Positions 9,601-20,700 of a DNA stretch of 64,000 nucleotides are shown piece by piece (positions within the stretch are counted from its first letter, which is position 1; each line of letters opens with the position of its first letter). The position numbers were made by a program, and so were the translations under genes. Location: the IMG/VR virus record IMGVR_UViG_3300031857_000105, positions 1 to 64,000 of that record. The stretch is one strand, 5' to 3'. The DNA is from a virus. The notes under the pieces are model-generated. The model did no database searches. It worked only from the letters and a program-made list of their open reading frames with translations, and had not been told where the DNA came from.

Positions 9601-9840
9601 ACTACAGGAGCCGGCTATATTAAATTCTCAGGAACCGCTGGTTTAGTAGTTCCGACCGGTAATGATAGCGGACGACGAGGAACTCCTGAACTTGGAGAAC
9701 TTCGATATAATACTCAAGCGGCCGGTGTATTAGAAATTTTTAACGGCTCGGGGTGGATAAGTGCAGTAGGAAATAATGCAACAGTTTCTGCTGCTGACGT
9801 ACTTGATATTCTTGAACTTTGGACCCTCATTCTAGGGTAA
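6697..9840 (+). CDS. Giant tail-fibre adhesin with beta-helix core (1047 aa)
   Basis: The N-terminus (ELGRISGPLLASNL, then LAFETNLLYLDVINGRIGIKT) is shared with the 1347-residue protein that follows and is probably the attachment domain. Repeated shaft units with GNIHATGDITWDG and W-N-N-I-Y-T patterns follow. Next is a pectate-lyase-like beta-helix: YYVSANGNDSSVG, FRTIKQAL, then FPGTYEEIFPLTVPTGVTV at about residues 232-290, as in DUF1565-type proteins. More shaft repeats follow, and the end has LRYNT and LEIFNGSGW. No catalytic residues for lyase activity can be assigned. Compared with the next gene it lacks a LamG-like insert near residue 430. A GGAG site precedes the ATG. Receptor binding is inferred. 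Confidence 0.75.
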   Translation: MGIELGRISGPLLASNLVRKNSGVGEENLAFETNLLYLDVINGRIGIKTSSPAAGYALYVNGNIRSDDLEVPTQFETPNYVVSTNRIQNLVDKIYLQPDQSTDPKIAAPRVGTLNLRISDQLIENITSGSDINFNPNGDGKTSVTSSEVYVDGNIHATGDITWDGNITFGSDDADNVEFSADVDSHIIPNVNKQFDLGSASQRWNNIYTKDLTAESLTYDTITIDNINFLLTQGNTYYVSANGNDSSVGNHLHGTFRTIKQALTVAHAGDTVVIFPGTYEEIFPLTVPTGVTVNGAGIRAVTVKPTAGTNTNNAFLLNGETTVSNLTVRDFNTGYAFSFAPGFTVTSRSPYVQNVTVITTGPNAGNGALVDGSLANSSSKEASMLFHSVTMLIPNAIGVKATNGARVEWLNSFTYFAERGLYLLQGTLGFASLGVKFGAELRSIGSANVYGTYGSVADGANTLAYLIGHNFAYIGTGTDSANDASLVIQANEVLEINNGRIYYESADHKGDVRIGDIFYVNQETGDISFNAQALSFNPSGSISVEGGTSPSYVDKNMVISGNIKIYDNNIDSLSGPINFLASSGSTYLNTNVFVTGNTTVSSDINVDGNLYLGNQSTDNITVFSNLTQDLLPDDVGGPFTLGTDSKRWNTLYATLLNVDDVTQISSNTITTLTTDTNLILSAAGTGQVQVTNTDVEIDNSLTVGNTLTVNGISSFQDINLTGTITQTGDWDQIGSSNAYITGLFANNNIEITGSSYFAVPDIKLQNSEISVTATDSDLTLTGATTGGVVLDQRLKINSSTISNVWASPTTDTQRSVILQPNGTGNVTITGTNAVKIPVGNTSTRTIAAGEIRYNDATNLYEGGAGTGLISFNGLYDSDRNTYITTGATDNTIYFGTNNVVNTTLNSTSLNSNIFEAGNVQLTGNTLSNIVSGNDLTFAPDGTGNTILSGLPINQNYIINSLNSSLNLETTGAGYIKFSGTAGLVVPTGNDSGRRGTPELGELRYNTQAAGVLEIFNGSGWISAVGNNATVSAADVLDILELWTLILG

Positions 9841-9852
9841 AAAACCAAAACA

Positions 9853-9860
9853 GCTAAATA
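9853..9860 (+). promoter_or_regulatory. Late promoter of the second fibre block
   Basis: GCTAAATA lies 110 bases before the ATG at 9971. The surrounding CAGCTAAATAC is identical to the copy at 4011-4021. It lies right after the stop of the preceding adhesin gene. Confidence 0.72.
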
Positions 9861-9878
9861 CTATTACTGCAAAGACTG

Positions 9879-9957
9879 ACCAAGTTTTTGCGATATTAAC
9901 CTGCGGTAAACCAGCATAGAGCGCAAGCTGAAAATTTGGTTAACGGTGAAACACCGG
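9879..9957 (+). promoter_or_regulatory. Structured 5' leader of the 1347-residue adhesin
   Basis: A long-range stem can form by pairing 9879-9883 with 9937-9941 and 9888-9892 with 9923-9927. A separate hairpin pairs 9945-9949 with 9953-9957 around AAA. The enclosed 9903-9914 carries TGCGGTAAnCCA, also present in the leader at 4052. The ribosome site GAGGAG lies at 9961-9966, just outside the structure. A regulatory role is inferred. Confidence 0.45.
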
Positions 9958-9970
9958 GTAGAGGAGAGCT

Positions 9971-12900
9971 ATGGCTGTTGGTCGTATTACCGGTCCGCTC
10001 TTGAAGGCGAATCTTCTTCGTGATGGAGTTGATCTGGCTTTTGAGACCGACTTACTTTATTTAGATGTTATAAACGGCAAAGTCGGCATAAAGACAATAC
10101 CGGATGTTGGCTACGACCTAGATGTCAACGGTAAAACTCGCTCTACAAATTTAGTTGTTACAAATCAAGCAGATTTAGCAACTTTTACAATCAACAACAA
10201 TACAATATCTAGTTCTAGTTCTACTATTAATTTAGAACCAACTGGCGCAAATGCCGTAGTATATCAGGGTAAAATTGTCACAGGTGATTTACAAGTCAGT
10301 ACTAACACTATTGAAATCACTGCAACAGACCAAGATTTAAATATTAACACACTTGGCACTGGCCAAGTTGTCGTCAACAGTAATTTATTAGTTAACGGCG
10401 ATATTCATGCTACTGGAAACATAACAGCTGATGGTAGTATTCAACTAGGCGATGCAAACACCGATAATATCGTATTCAACGCAGATGTTAACAGTAACAT
10501 TATCCCAGACGATGACATCACTTGGGATTTAGGAAGTGATCCTAATGCAAGCGGCAAGGCTTGGCGTAACGTTTATGCTAAGGATATCTTAGCAACTAGT
10601 GTAACAGCAAATAGCATATTAGTCAACGGCATTGATTTAGCACTAGTTCAAGGAAATATCTACTATGTTGCTACTACAGGTAGCAACTCTAATTTGGGTG
10701 AACACGAACATAACCCAGTACTAACATTAAAATATGCCCTTAGTCTAGCCAATGCCGGTGACTGCATTTATATCTATCCAGGTACATATCAAGAAATATT
10801 TCCTCTAACAGTTCCTGCTGGCGTTAGTATTAAGGGCACTGGTCTTCGTTCTGTTAAAATAGTACCAACAGTAGGAACTAACGATAAAGATGCGTTTTTA
10901 TTGAACGGCGAGACAACTATTGAAGATTTAACGGTAGCAGATTATTTCTATAATGTAACTAACAATACAGGGTATGCATTCCGTTTTGCTACAGGAATGA
11001 CAGTAACAACTCGCAGTCCTTACATTAGAAACATAACAGTTATTACAAAAGGATCAACTACAAATACAGGCGATCCTTACGGGTTTGACAGTAACGATGC
11101 AGGTAAAGGAGCACTAGCAGATGGTAGCGTAGTTAATGCAGCCAGCAAAGAAGCAAGTATGTTGTTCCATTCAGCAACATTTATTACACCTAATCAAGAA
11201 ACTATTACAGCAACAAACGGTGTACGTATAGAGTGGTTAAACTCGTTTAGCTATTTTGCTGATAAAGGGCTGTATCTAACAAGCGGTTCTACAGGCTTTG
11301 CTGGAGTAGGACAAACACGTTTACGTATTGAAAATCGTACAGGTACTTGGGCAGTTGGTAATACTGTAAACTACTACGATACTGACGGAACAACAGTATT
11401 AGGCACAGGCACTATTGCTAGTATTGACGGTAACTACGTCAACTTAACGGGCAAGTGCCTTGGATTTGAAACAATTACAGATCGTCCTGGCAAAACAGTA
11501 TACGCCCAGGGCGATGCTAAATTATCAGTAGCGCAAAAGAAATTTGGAACAGCAAGTTTAGTTTTAGATGGTGTTGGCGACTATATTACTATATCGTCGC
11601 AACCAGATTTTGAATACGGTACTGGAGATTTTACTTTTGAATTTTTCTGGAGACCAACTGCGCTTGGAACAGGACAAGTCTTATTAGATTGCAGAACAGC
11701 CGCAACTGACACAGCACTTTATTTAGAAATGAACGCTTCTGGAAATATTAGATTATTTGTAAGCGGAGCATATCGTATTACTTCTAGTGTTGCATGTACA
11801 GCGGGTACATTTAATCATATAGCACTATTTAGAGTTGGCGGTGTTACAAAATTAGCAGTTAACGGAACATTAACACCTACAACATGGTCTGATTCAACTA
11901 ACTACCCAGCACGACCAGTTAGAATGGGGGCTAGTTGGACTGGTGGAGCACCAAGTACAGGATATATTGATGAAGTTCGTGTAGTTAAAGGTGTAGCAAA
12001 ATACACAACTTCAGTGACAGTTCCAACAGCGCCACTTGCTGGCGATTTATCAACAGTATTACTACTGCATTTTAACGGTGCAAATAATTCAACTACATTT
12101 GTTGACGATGGTCTTACATTTCAAGACTTAAGAACAAGTGCATTAGGAACAGCAAGTCTTATTCAATTTGCAGACTACTCTGACTTTGGAGCAGAACTTC
12201 GCTCAATTGGCTCAGCAAGCGTCTATGGAAACTATGGAGCAGTTGGCGACGGTGACGGCGTTATTGCATATCTAATAAGCCAAAATTTTGCGTATGTGGG
12301 TTCTGGTAAAGTATCTACTAACGATCCTAATGATAGGATTGCTGCTAACGAAGTTGTTAAGTCGAATCGTGCTAAAATTTATTATACTAGCGTGGACAAC
12401 GAGGGTAATTTTAGTGTTGGCGATGCATTTTTTGTAAATCAAAAAACAGGTGATGTATTATTCAACGGTGAAGCACTGACAATAACAACTCCGGCGGGAG
12501 TTACTTTTACGGATGGTGTAAATTCTACAATAATTTCCGCAGACGGAATTGACACTGGTAATATACGCATCAGTGGAAATACCATTGAAAGTTTAACTGG
12601 TCCAGTTAACATAACATCGGCTAGCGGTGCAATTAATTTACAAAACAATACATTTGTTACAGGTAATTTAGATGTTACTGGGGACATTACACTTGGCGGT
12701 AACATTACAATTGGCGACTCTAATACAGATACAATTAATTTTGTTGGTGGTATTAGCAGTAATTTAGTACCAGCAACAACAGCAACATACAATTTAGGAC
12801 AAGGCGGCGCAACTCCGTTACGTTGGAATAACGTATTCTTAAGCCGTGCTGAAATTGACGGACTTGTAATTGATAGTAACACTATTCAAACTACAGTAGG

Positions 12901-14014
12901 CAATGATAACTTAACATTGCAAGCCAACGGTTCAGGCATTATTTCAATTCCAAGTAATGATGTGCAAATAAATCAAAGTTTGACCGTAACAACTGATTTA
13001 ACAGTTACTACAGGAACAACATATTTAAAGAATACTGGCATTACTGGTACTGTTACACAAACAGGCGACATTAATCAAACCGGTAATTTTACCACAAGCG
13101 GTAATACAGAAGTTACTGGAAATATAACTGGAACAGGTTATTTAAGATTACCTAATATTGAAATTAGTGGCAGTACTATTACAACTAGAACTAGTGGCAC
13201 TGATTTACAATTGACAGCTAACGGAACCGGTAACGTTGTAATTGAAGGGATTAAAGTTGAAGACAATGTAATTAAAAGTACCGCAACAAATTCAGATATT
13301 ACATTAACTCCGCAAGGAACTGGTATTGTTACCATTGACAGTAACCAAAGTTTAAAAATTCCAGTGGGTGATAACGCTGCCCGTCCTGGTACACCTGTAA
13401 ATGGTATGATTCGTTACAATAACCAAATTGGACGCTATGAAGGTTATAATAACGGTCTCTGGTTAACTATGAGTGGAGTTGCAGATTCAGACGGTAACAC
13501 ATATATTACTGCTGAATTGACTCCTGGCGCAAATGATAATACTTTAAGATTCTACGCCGATGGCAATTTAATGGCTACCATCGATAGTACTAAGCTATAT
13601 ACAGAGCGTTTAAAAACTAGCAATTTAAATATAGAAAGCAATACTATTAGTTCGATAAGTACTAATAGCGATATTAATTTATCACCAACTGGAACTGGTA
13701 GTGTACGTGTTGGAAATTTAAGTATTAAAAATAATACAATTACCAACGTAGTATCAGGCGCAATAACTGAATTTAGTCAAACAGGCACAGGATATGTAAA
13801 AGTTCCAGGAACTTACGGAATTGTAATTCCATCAGGTACAGACTCTACACGCCCAGGTGTGACTGAAAGCGGAATGATTCGTTTTAACACAGAGCAACAG
13901 CTTGTGGAAGTCTACAACGGATCAATATGGACAGGTGTATCTGGAGTTGGTGGTGGTATTAACTTTAACGATGCAACAAACATTGCAATTGAATACGTTT
14001 TAACATTTGGATAA
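9971..14014 (+). CDS. Giant tail-fibre adhesin with beta-helix and LamG-like insert (1347 aa)
   Basis: Paralogue of the preceding gene: same N-terminus (VGRITGPLLKANL, LAFETDLLYLDVINGKVGIKT), same shaft units and the same beta-helix (YYVATTGSNSNLG, YPGTYQEIFPLTVPAGVSI). At about residues 445-737 it carries an insert absent from its paralogue. The insert contains a concanavalin/LamG-like domain (FGTASLVLDGVGDYI, FTFEFFWRP, FNHIALFRVGG, GYIDEVRVVKG, LLLHFNG). After the insert the paralogues resume together at FGAELRSIGSA. The C-terminus has IRFNT and VEVYNGSIW. LamG-type folds often bind glycans, so host-surface binding is likely. It has a GAGGAG ribosome site and its own promoter and leader. 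Confidence 0.78.
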   Translation: MAVGRITGPLLKANLLRDGVDLAFETDLLYLDVINGKVGIKTIPDVGYDLDVNGKTRSTNLVVTNQADLATFTINNNTISSSSSTINLEPTGANAVVYQGKIVTGDLQVSTNTIEITATDQDLNINTLGTGQVVVNSNLLVNGDIHATGNITADGSIQLGDANTDNIVFNADVNSNIIPDDDITWDLGSDPNASGKAWRNVYAKDILATSVTANSILVNGIDLALVQGNIYYVATTGSNSNLGEHEHNPVLTLKYALSLANAGDCIYIYPGTYQEIFPLTVPAGVSIKGTGLRSVKIVPTVGTNDKDAFLLNGETTIEDLTVADYFYNVTNNTGYAFRFATGMTVTTRSPYIRNITVITKGSTTNTGDPYGFDSNDAGKGALADGSVVNAASKEASMLFHSATFITPNQETITATNGVRIEWLNSFSYFADKGLYLTSGSTGFAGVGQTRLRIENRTGTWAVGNTVNYYDTDGTTVLGTGTIASIDGNYVNLTGKCLGFETITDRPGKTVYAQGDAKLSVAQKKFGTASLVLDGVGDYITISSQPDFEYGTGDFTFEFFWRPTALGTGQVLLDCRTAATDTALYLEMNASGNIRLFVSGAYRITSSVACTAGTFNHIALFRVGGVTKLAVNGTLTPTTWSDSTNYPARPVRMGASWTGGAPSTGYIDEVRVVKGVAKYTTSVTVPTAPLAGDLSTVLLLHFNGANNSTTFVDDGLTFQDLRTSALGTASLIQFADYSDFGAELRSIGSASVYGNYGAVGDGDGVIAYLISQNFAYVGSGKVSTNDPNDRIAANEVVKSNRAKIYYTSVDNEGNFSVGDAFFVNQKTGDVLFNGEALTITTPAGVTFTDGVNSTIISADGIDTGNIRISGNTIESLTGPVNITSASGAINLQNNTFVTGNLDVTGDITLGGNITIGDSNTDTINFVGGISSNLVPATTATYNLGQGGATPLRWNNVFLSRAEIDGLVIDSNTIQTTVGNDNLTLQANGSGIISIPSNDVQINQSLTVTTDLTVTTGTTYLKNTGITGTVTQTGDINQTGNFTTSGNTEVTGNITGTGYLRLPNIEISGSTITTRTSGTDLQLTANGTGNVVIEGIKVEDNVIKSTATNSDITLTPQGTGIVTIDSNQSLKIPVGDNAARPGTPVNGMIRYNNQIGRYEGYNNGLWLTMSGVADSDGNTYITAELTPGANDNTLRFYADGNLMATIDSTKLYTERLKTSNLNIESNTISSISTNSDINLSPTGTGSVRVGNLSIKNNTITNVVSGAITEFSQTGTGYVKVPGTYGIVIPSGTDSTRPGVTESGMIRFNTEQQLVEVYNGSIWTGVSGVGGGINFNDATNIAIEYVLTFG
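11305..12180 (+). other. LamG-like domain cassette inserted in a fibre gene
   Basis: Alignment by eye of the two adjacent adhesins shows matching text up to LYL-x-x-G-(S/T)-x-GFA and again from FGAELRSIGSA. Only the second gene has about 290 residues between. The cassette's LamG core is related to the one at about 21650-22235 in the 3100-residue protein. This suggests a domain gained by recombination, or lost from the paralogue. Confidence 0.65.
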
Positions 14015-14017
14015 AAT

Positions 14018-14350
14018 ATGGCAACCACATTTGGAAACTCTTTAATACAAGAATTAGGAACAACACCAACAACTGCTCTAACATCGGCAGCTAATGCTCG
14101 TGTTACCGTTATCGGTTTAAGCCTAACTAATCTAACAGACAGTATTATTTTAGCAACTATTCTTATAGAAAATAACACTACTGGCGACAGTGCTCATTAT
14201 ATTAAAGGCATCCCAGTTCCACCAAATCAGAGTTTGCGTGTTATTAACGGCGGTGAAAAATTAATTATTGGTACTAATACCAGCATCATCTTTACAGCTA
14301 GCCAAGATGATAGTTTAGATTTAGTAATGAGTTATGTATCAATTACGTAA
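14018..14350 (+). CDS. Small beta-sandwich virion protein, paralogue 2
   Basis: 110 residues, all beta. The centre has VTVIGLSLTNLTDSIILATILIENN, then IPVPPNQSLRVINGGEKLIIGTNTSIIF. This is the same arrangement as the proteins at 5814 and 34416. It starts 3 bases after the preceding adhesin, with no clear ribosome site, so translation is probably coupled to that gene. One such protein accompanies each fibre block, which suggests a matching connector or decoration subunit. No enzymatic motif is present. Confidence 0.6.
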   Translation: MATTFGNSLIQELGTTPTTALTSAANARVTVIGLSLTNLTDSIILATILIENNTTGDSAHYIKGIPVPPNQSLRVINGGEKLIIGTNTSIIFTASQDDSLDLVMSYVSIT

Positions 14351-14360
14351 GGAATAAATT

Positions 14361-14744
14361 ATGACATATTATGTTGGACAACTTAGTTCAGTTGAACTAC
14401 TAGGAGAAGGAAACCCAAGATTTTTCTACGGACTTCGTAGACAAGACACAGGAGACAATGACGGTACTTTATTTTTTACAAAAGTTGATCAACTTACAAG
14501 TACTGATGTTATAACTATAAACAACGCCGGTGCTGGTTCTGACAATTTTGAAACATTTGAATATGGTATTGATTTTTTTGACGGGCGTCTTGCACAAGAT
14601 CATAGTCGCCCCTACACAAATTTACAATTTGATCAATATCGCTGGGATAGCAAAAATTGTTATTATTACATAAATGCTAATGGCGAGTTAATAGTGAGAA
14701 TTAATCAAGCATATACATACGCACCAGAACAAATTGTTAGTTAA
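14361..14744 (+). CDS. Small virion structural protein
   Basis: 127 residues, rich in Tyr, Phe, Asp and Asn, with the text FFYGLRRQDTGDNDGTLFF and FEYGIDFFDGR, then a Tyr-rich end. I recognise the type from fibre regions of marine T4-like phages but know no function. It lies between a small beta protein and the 3100-residue adhesin, with an AAGGAAT site. It could be a fibre chaperone or connector; the sequence does not say. Confidence 0.55.
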   Translation: MTYYVGQLSSVELLGEGNPRFFYGLRRQDTGDNDGTLFFTKVDQLTSTDVITINNAGAGSDNFETFEYGIDFFDGRLAQDHSRPYTNLQFDQYRWDSKNCYYYINANGELIVRINQAYTYAPEQIVS

Positions 14745-14764
14745 TAAAGACAAGGAATATAAAA

Positions 14765-17700
14765 ATGGCAGCAGAATTTAAAATTGGTAGACTACGTTAT
14801 AACTGGGTAGGTACATGGACTCCTGGAACGGTATACAGTCGAGACGACGTAGTACTTAATGACGGAAAAGCATATTCTTGTCTAGTTCCAAATACAGCAA
14901 GTGCAAACTTTTATACAGATTTAAACAACATTTTTCCACGCTGGCAAATTGTACTCGACGGTAAATCATGGAAGGGTCCTTGGGTATCTAATTATTCATA
15001 CGGTGTTGGAAATATTGTAATATTTGGCGGTAAAGCCTATATTAGCATAACTGCTCATGTTAGCTCATTATTTGAAAGTGACGTTGCCAACTGGAATGTA
15101 TATGCTGAGTTTGACGGATGGAAGCCCAGCTGGACTCCTAGCACAGCCTACGGTGTTAATGATGTTGTAAAATACGGTGGTATTGTTTATAAGTGCATAG
15201 CCAACCACTCTAGTGCAGGCTCAACTAGTGCAGGCCTTGAAGCTAACCAAGCCAGCTGGCAAGTTTATTATTCTGGCGTTGAATACAAAGGCATCTGGGC
15301 ATCAGGTTTTAGATACAAACTTAATGATTTAGTAAAAATACGTGCAAATATCTATATTTGTACACAATATCACACATCTACTAATACGTTTGATGACAGT
15401 AGCTTTAGTATGTGGATACCAGGACAATTATCAAATGTTGTCTGGAACCCATCTACTGTTTACCAAGTTGGTGATGCAGTTATCCACGGCGGTGATGCTT
15501 ATATTTCTAAGACTGCTAACAATCAAAACAATTATCCAGACACTGATGCTATAAGATGGGGATTCTTTAACGTTGGTTATACTGTTCGAAATACATGGTC
15601 TGCAGGCCCGGCTTCATACGCCCCAGGTGATTTAGTAACTCGTAACGGACAACTTTATGAAGCTGTTGCAAGAAGTACTGGGCAAGATCCGAACACTAGT
15701 ACAGTCACAGCAAGTTATGTAGCATTAGGAAGTTCTTCAACTGAATTAAATCTTTCATCAATAACTGGAATAACGGCAGGTATGACAGTATCGGGTGTTG
15801 GATTTGTTAGCGGCCAACGTGTTGCTACGGTTGTAAATGAAACAGCCAGCGCAGAAGATTCTACTCTTACAAATAATACAATAACTATAAGTTCTTTTAC
15901 ATCAAAGACTGGCACTGGGCCATACTTGGTGACTTTTGCTATTCCTACACAAGACATTGTGCCATCAGCAAACTCTCAATTTATAGTTGCAGGTAACAGT
16001 AATGTGCTTTATAACGGAACATTTGCTGTTAACAGCACTACAACTACAAGTATTACTTTAACTTATATAAATGATCCGGGTGTATACGGTACAGGAGTTA
16101 CAACAATTACTGATACGGCACGTAAAGTGTTAACATTAGGCGGAACAGTTACCGGAACTTTTAGAATAGGTATGAGACTTCCGCAAGCTAATAATGCCTA
16201 TATAGTAGCAGGATCAGGAACTTCGTGGATTGTAACTACTACTCAAATATTAACATTGCAAACAATCACTGCAACATTCCAAGGAATAACACTATCACGC
16301 GAGTCGGATCAAGCGTTAACTGATTTGCAGGCAATTAATTTTGTTGGAATTAATTCACAATATTGGTCTTTATTAATTCCTGGAAAACAATGGGCAAATC
16401 GTTGGGTTAGTACAAGTCAGTACAGTGTAGGAGATGTAGTTTCATATTCAACTGGAACTTATGTCTGCATAAAACCGCACACACAATCTAACAGACCTGA
16501 CATTGATACTACATCTACGTATTGGGTATTGCTGATAAAACACGATCCTAACAATACTTTGAATAATCAAGGTGATTTAAGAACGTTTGCAAATGATCGT
16601 CCCCAAGCTGTTGCCATAGGAACTGATACGTATGTGTTAGGAGTAGATTCAAATTTGCCAAATTGGCGAAAACTCAATGTTGTTCCTGCGGTCTATTATG
16701 TTGATTCTTACACAGGTGTAGATACACCTGGCTACGGCGTTACTTGGGATCAACCATGGAAGACTATCAAGTATGCTTGCGATACAATTACTACAGGATT
16801 TTATTTTCCTAATGCCGTTGAACTTGTAAAGGCAAATAAAGCCTTTATAATTGCAGAAATGTATCAATGGATGCTTTATCAAATGTCAAATAATATTGCG
16901 CCATTTAGTGCTGATAGTCTATGGAATCCTTATAAAGCGCAAAGAGATGCTGAACTAATTGTAGATGCAATACTGTACGATTTAAAACGTGGCGGCAATA
17001 GCCAATCTGTTGGTGCTGCGCAATCTTTCTTTTACACTGGAAGCCAAACACGATTATACAATAGCTTAACAAAAGCCACATTGCCTTATTACACACCTTC
17101 ATTAAATTATTTGTTAAGTTTGATGCAAAGTGTTGTTGCTAATACTGCCGTGACTGTAAGTTATCAAACATTAAACAACGTAACACCAGTTAGTGTAGTA
17201 AATCAAATTATTATTAATAATTTAACAGCAGAAGCAAATGTTGCAAACAACATATCAAGTTTGATGGGCATTATCACAACAGCACTAACAAACGAAAATA
17301 CTTATCTTGTACCGTCTGCAAATACAGGTATATCTGCAAGTATCTATGTAAAAACAGGTACATACAATGAAATATTACCTATTGCTATTCCTGAAAATGT
17401 ATCAATTATAGGCGACGAATTGCGTAGCGCAGTGGTTCAGCCAGCGTCAAGTAAAACATTTTATTGCACACAAACAATAGCCCCTAACAGCAGTCCATCA
17501 ACTTCAAATACGATGATTGTTAACAGTACGGCTGGATTGTCAAATAATATGCCTCTTCAGTTTATTAGTCCGTTTGTTAATAATGCAAGTACAACGTTTG
17601 GCGGAGTAACATCTGGTAGAACATATTATGTTGATGGTAACTCTATAACTAGCACTAGTTTACGAATAAAAGATTCTCCAACGTTTACATTTATTGCTAC

Positions 17701-20700
17701 TACAGTAGTTAGTAGTAATATTTTAACTAACGTTTCAAACATTACTAATCTTTCAGTAGGCATGCAACTATCAGGACCTGGCATACCATTTGATGCTTAT
17801 GTTTATTCTTTTAATCAGGCAATAAACACTATTTCTACTATTACTATGTGTACAGGATATCCGTTAGCTGAAGGGTACGTATTTGTTGAAGCGTATGCTA
17901 CAGAAAGTGGAATTTTAAGAACTTTAACATCTACTGGAAACTATGTACAACTAACAAACGGCAACGGCAACATGACTATATATGCCGGCGATTGTTTAAA
18001 AGACATGTTCTTAATGAGGAACGGAACTACTATTCGTAACATGTCTCTGTTTGGCCTTAAAGGAACATTAACGGCTAATAATCAATATCTAACAGCTCGG
18101 CCCACCGGCGGCTCTTATACTAGTCTCGATCCAGGAACAGGTCCTAATGATACTAGTGCATGGATTATACGTCGAAGCCCTTACGCACAAAATCTTACAG
18201 TATTTGGTGAAGGAGCCATTGGAATAAAAATTGACGGTACTTTACACAACGGCGGCAGCAAATCGATAGTGTCTAACGACTACACTATGGTTATAAGTGA
18301 CGGAATCGGTATCTGGTGTACAGGCCCGGGTTCAATAACTGAAGCTATTAGTGTGTTCTCATATTATGCGTATGCTGGTTATTTTGCTGAAGACGGCGGA
18401 AGAATTCGTGCAGCCAACGGTAATAGTTCTTATGGAACATTTGGTGTAATTAGTGAAGGATTTGACACTACAGAAACTCCATTAACTGGGACTATTAATA
18501 ATCAGTCACAGCAAGTACAGGCGGAAGTTACTAGTGCGTTCGGTACTGTAGATCAGTTATTAAAATTAAACTACAACAATGCCGGTTCTAATTATTTTTC
18601 TCCTGCAACTAACATGTTAAAAAGAAGTAATGAATTTTTAACTACTTGGACTAATGATTCTTATTTGTCATTTACTAAGAATAATATTGCCCCTACAGGT
18701 TACACTGAAGCATGGTTACTATCTGGATCAACTACTACACCGGGAACTGGCTATGTTCAACAGAGTATTACAATAAATCCAGCAGGCTATACATATACTA
18801 ATATTGGCGGAACAACCCAAGATGGCGCACCGGGCTCTGGGGCTACTTTTGATATTAGAGTTACTAGCACAGTATACGTGGTAACTGTAAATTATTCAGG
18901 CGGCAGTAGTGCTCAATATCAAACAGGAAATAATATTAAAATTCTTGGATCAGTACTCGGTGGGTTAAATGGTGTTAACGATTTAATTATTGTTGTCGGT
19001 GACTTAACAGGTACTGGTATTTCTACTATTTCAGCAATATCTGGAACAGTGCCTGCAGGCAGTAATCAAAATTATACACTTAGCATGTTTGTGTATGACG
19101 GCGGAACATCTGCTACTTTAGATATGCAAGCTATATTTTCTGGTACTACAACAGTTACCAGCGGTATTAGTTATAATATTTCAAGTAAAACTATTACTCC
19201 ATACTCGGGCACTAGTATTACAAGCAGTGCAAATGGCGGTACTTTACCCGTAAACTTTAAAGCACAAAAAACTTTAGTTAACGGTTGGTATAGAGTTTGG
19301 TTCTCTATTAACGACAGTACAGGTGTTAATAATACATTGACTTTTAAGTTCTTCCCGCAAGGAGCGACAGCACCAGTAGCTAACACTTATTCAATAATAT
19401 ACGGAGCTCAGCTAGAAATATCTGATGAAGACTATACGCCTAGAGTTTATTTAGAAACAACAACTAATCAGTTTACTGCTTATGCAAATTATCAAGTTGT
19501 TGGTGCAGGAGCAGGCGCACTATTATCCGGAGATGAAATAAGAAGTCAATCAGTATTCAACGTTCGAGTTACTACTGATTCTAACGGGTTTACTGGTGGA
19601 GCTGGTTACGGCAGTAGTTTAAATACGGCGGCCGACGGTAACCTAAATTCAATACGACTTGCCGCAACTGACCAAGGGATTTTTAATTACTTAGGCATGC
19701 GTGTTTTTATTGGTGGCGGCACTGGCGCTGGACAATACGGATTTGTTACATACTATAACAACAGCTCTAGTGTTGACGCTAACGGGATTACTACAAAAAC
19801 TGCTCTTATAGCTAAGGAAACAATTGATCCAATAGGAGTAATTTCTACAACTTCTAATGCTACCCCTGCTAATAATCTAATTACCCTAGAAGATCAAATT
19901 GATATTAGTCAATGGTACATTAATCAAGCAGTTCAATTTATACCTACATATTATACAACAACAGTAACGGCTACATCTATTGACACTGTGATTGCTACCG
20001 GATCTCTTGGCGGAACAGTAAACACTATAAGTATACCTACTGAGAGTCTTGCAATTAACATGCCAATTACATTTGGAGCAGGAGATCTCAATGTAAGTCC
20101 TGGTTTTATATACTATATTACACAAATTGACTATATTGGCAATACAATTCAAATTGCAACTAGTATAGCAGGAACTGCAATACAGCTTACCCCAGTTGCA
20201 TCAACATCTCAAGTAGTAACATTTCCTCGGTATTCTGGATATATTAAAGCACCAACTACTAATATGGTTCCAAATATTAACATACAATTTACCGGCGTTG
20301 CTCTTGGAGGAGTAGCTCTTGGTACGACTTATTATATAAGTGATATTATAGATGCAGATAATTTTACAGTATCGGCAAACAAAACAATTTTAACTTCTAC
20401 AGAGTCAATAGGTGGTTCTACTAATACTATTGAAGCAAACACAATATCGTTGGTTCCTTGCAATACTGTTGTATTTTCAGGAACGATTTTTGATGCCGCT
20501 ATTTCTCCAGGAGTAATATATTATATTAGTAATATTGTTGACGCCGGCAGTTTTAACATTACCACAAGTATTATACGTACTAGTGTTACATCAACAACAT
20601 TTGGTACAAATTTAATTGAAATTACTGATACAACAGGATTTGTTGTTGGACAACCTATAATTTTTAGTGGTATTTTGCCAGGAACAACGTTTGGTAATAT

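Noticed and set aside
6697-14014. Active pectate lyase or other depolymerase in the adhesins
   Set aside because: The beta-helix pattern is visible but no catalytic residue set could be assigned, so only a binding or structural call is made.
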